The notes beneath the pieces were generated by a model, which was given only the letters and a program-made list of their open reading frames with translations, was not told the origin of the DNA and did no database searches. A DNA stretch of 29,480 nt, from the IMG/VR virus record IMGVR_UViG_3300008107_000888, positions 1 through 29,480 of that record, one strand, 5' to 3'. The stretch is from a virus. A program made the translations under genes and the position numbers. Shown piece by piece: positions 28,313 through 29,480 of this stretch (its first letter is position 1; every line of letters starts with the position of its first letter).

Positions 28313-29480
28313 ATGTCAACACTAACAAATGCGTTTACAATAAATGGTGTCATTGATACTAAGAATAAAGTATTAGACAACATGAATTTAATCTGCGATG
28401 CCGCAGGAGCATTCTTAACTTATGATGTGAACACGGGCTTATGGAGTGTTATTGTCAATGAACCTGACACTTCAGTTAAGAGCTTTAATGATAACAATAT
28501 TATAGGTGCTATTAATGTTCACGGAACTGGACTAACAGAAGCATACAATAGTGTCAGCGTTGAGTTTCCTCACAAGGATATAAGAGATAGAACAGACTTC
28601 ATTGATTTAACAATACCTGTTGGAAATAGATTTGCTAACGAAATTGATAATGTATTAAACATCAAATATGATCTAGTTAATCATCCTGTTCAAGCTCAGT
28701 ATCTTGCTACAGTAGAACTTAAACAAAGTCGTGTAGATCGTGTCATTGAGTTTAACACTGACTATACAGCACTTGGTGTTAAAGCAGGTGATATTATATC
28801 TGTTAGTAATACTCCTTATGGATTTTCTAGTAAACTATTCCGTGTTACACGCATAGAAGAAAATGATACTGATGCTGGAGGTATTGAGTTAGGCATAACA
28901 GCATTAGAGTATGATGCAGATGTATACAGCTCAGCTGGGCTTACCTATCAAGAACGAACGCTACTAACTGGCATTCCAGCAAAGATCAATAATGATGCTA
29001 CTAAGCAAAAAGACGATCAAAGCACAGGCGAAACACTGCTTAAACTGCTTGGTATGAATGTTCTAACAGGATTATTTAATAGTGTTTTTACTAAGAATGC
29101 AACAACTGGAAAAGTTACTCAAACTATAACACCAACTAGTGCTTCAAGAGACAAGGCAATGAGTAAGATGAAATTGCCAGGTGTAGTTATCACAGGCGCA
29201 AGCTCAATTTGTGAAGGTGCTACCCTAACTTTAACATTAGATTTAGATTGTAATAGTTGTATGTATGATCCTATTAGTTATGAATATACAATAACGGGCA
29301 TAACATCAGCAGACACATCATTTCCCTTAACAGGCACAGTTAACGTTCCTGGCACAATGTCAATCCCAATAACTGCAGATGCAGACACAGGCCCAGAAAC
29401 AATGGTATTGACTATTGGCGCCGCTACTAAATCAGTTGTTATCAATGACTCGCTGGCATTTACCTATGTAACAGATGCAA
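28313..29480 (+). CDS. Central and C-terminal part of tail tip (J-like) protein, truncated by the window
   Basis: The frame is open for at least 389 codons and runs off the window. It starts MSTLTNAFTINGVIDTKNKV, the strand that normally follows the Y-[ST]-D segment inside J-like proteins. It continues FNDNNIIGAINVHGTGLTEA, VSVEFPHKDIRDRTDFIDLT and QSRVDRVIEFNTDYTALGVK, and ends the hub with ITALEYDADVY. Residues from about 293 begin Calx-beta-like domains (VVITGASSICEGATLTLTLD). AAGGA precedes its ATG, so it is translated separately from the inserted gene, in the same frame and nine bases after that gene's stop. It is the second half of the split tail tip. Confidence 0.8.
   Translation, partial: MSTLTNAFTINGVIDTKNKVLDNMNLICDAAGAFLTYDVNTGLWSVIVNEPDTSVKSFNDNNIIGAINVHGTGLTEAYNSVSVEFPHKDIRDRTDFIDLTIPVGNRFANEIDNVLNIKYDLVNHPVQAQYLATVELKQSRVDRVIEFNTDYTALGVKAGDIISVSNTPYGFSSKLFRVTRIEENDTDAGGIELGITALEYDADVYSSAGLTYQERTLLTGIPAKINNDATKQKDDQSTGETLLKLLGMNVLTGLFNSVFTKNATTGKVTQTITPTSASRDKAMSKMKLPGVVITGASSICEGATLTLTLDLDCNSCMYDPISYEYTITGITSADTSFPLTGTVNVPGTMSIPITADADTGPETMVLTIGAATKSVVINDSLAFTYVTDA

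Overview
This window is tailed-phage DNA, most likely a long-tailed (siphovirus-like) phage of a Gram-negative aquatic bacterium. All genes read on the + strand and are packed with ATGA or TAATG overlaps. The left and right ends both lie inside genes. The order is terminase, portal, scaffold, capsid, connector, tail tube, frameshifted tail chaperone, tape measure and tail tip. Several small proteins and the tail-tip sequence resemble, from memory, those of uncultured marine phages and cyanophages. The host cannot be named: there is no tRNA or host gene to anchor it. Three close matches to sigma-70 promoters suggest an ordinary bacterial housekeeping sigma factor.

Layout. 1-612: C-terminal end of a Calx-beta-type tail protein. 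612-8690: Cys-rich protein, virion protein, three large tail-fibre genes and a fibre-adaptor-like gene. 8728-9833: two conserved hypothetical genes separated by hairpins. 9834-10405: about 570 bases without a gene, full of perfect inverted repeats, which I read as a large structured RNA. 10406-14085: about thirteen small genes in three clusters, each behind a promoter or a hairpin, including a possible ADP-ribosyltransferase and a possible HNH-like protein. 14148-21045: terminase small subunit, a membrane micro-protein, terminase large subunit, portal, endonuclease VII-like nuclease, holin-like protein, scaffold, major capsid, connectors and tail tube. 21125-29480: tail chaperones joined by a lambda-type -1 frameshift site, a gp10-like protein, the tape measure, distal tail and hub proteins, and a tail-tip (lambda J-like) protein.

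Most notable: (1) the tail-tip J-like protein seems to be split by an inserted 1.8-kb reading frame that carries an Ig-like domain, about 21-residue repeats and a beta-propeller-like region; (2) the structured-RNA candidate at 9.9-10.4 kb; (3) a recurring CTATAAATA / CTAATAAATAC element, usually just after a terminator and twice only a few bases before a start codon; (4) an in-frame GGGAAAG slippery site at the tail chaperone gene. No polymerase, helicase, integrase, endolysin, tRNA or CRISPR was found. The two ends look like parts of the same kind of protein, so the window may be a circular genome cut inside the tail-tip gene with a little missing.
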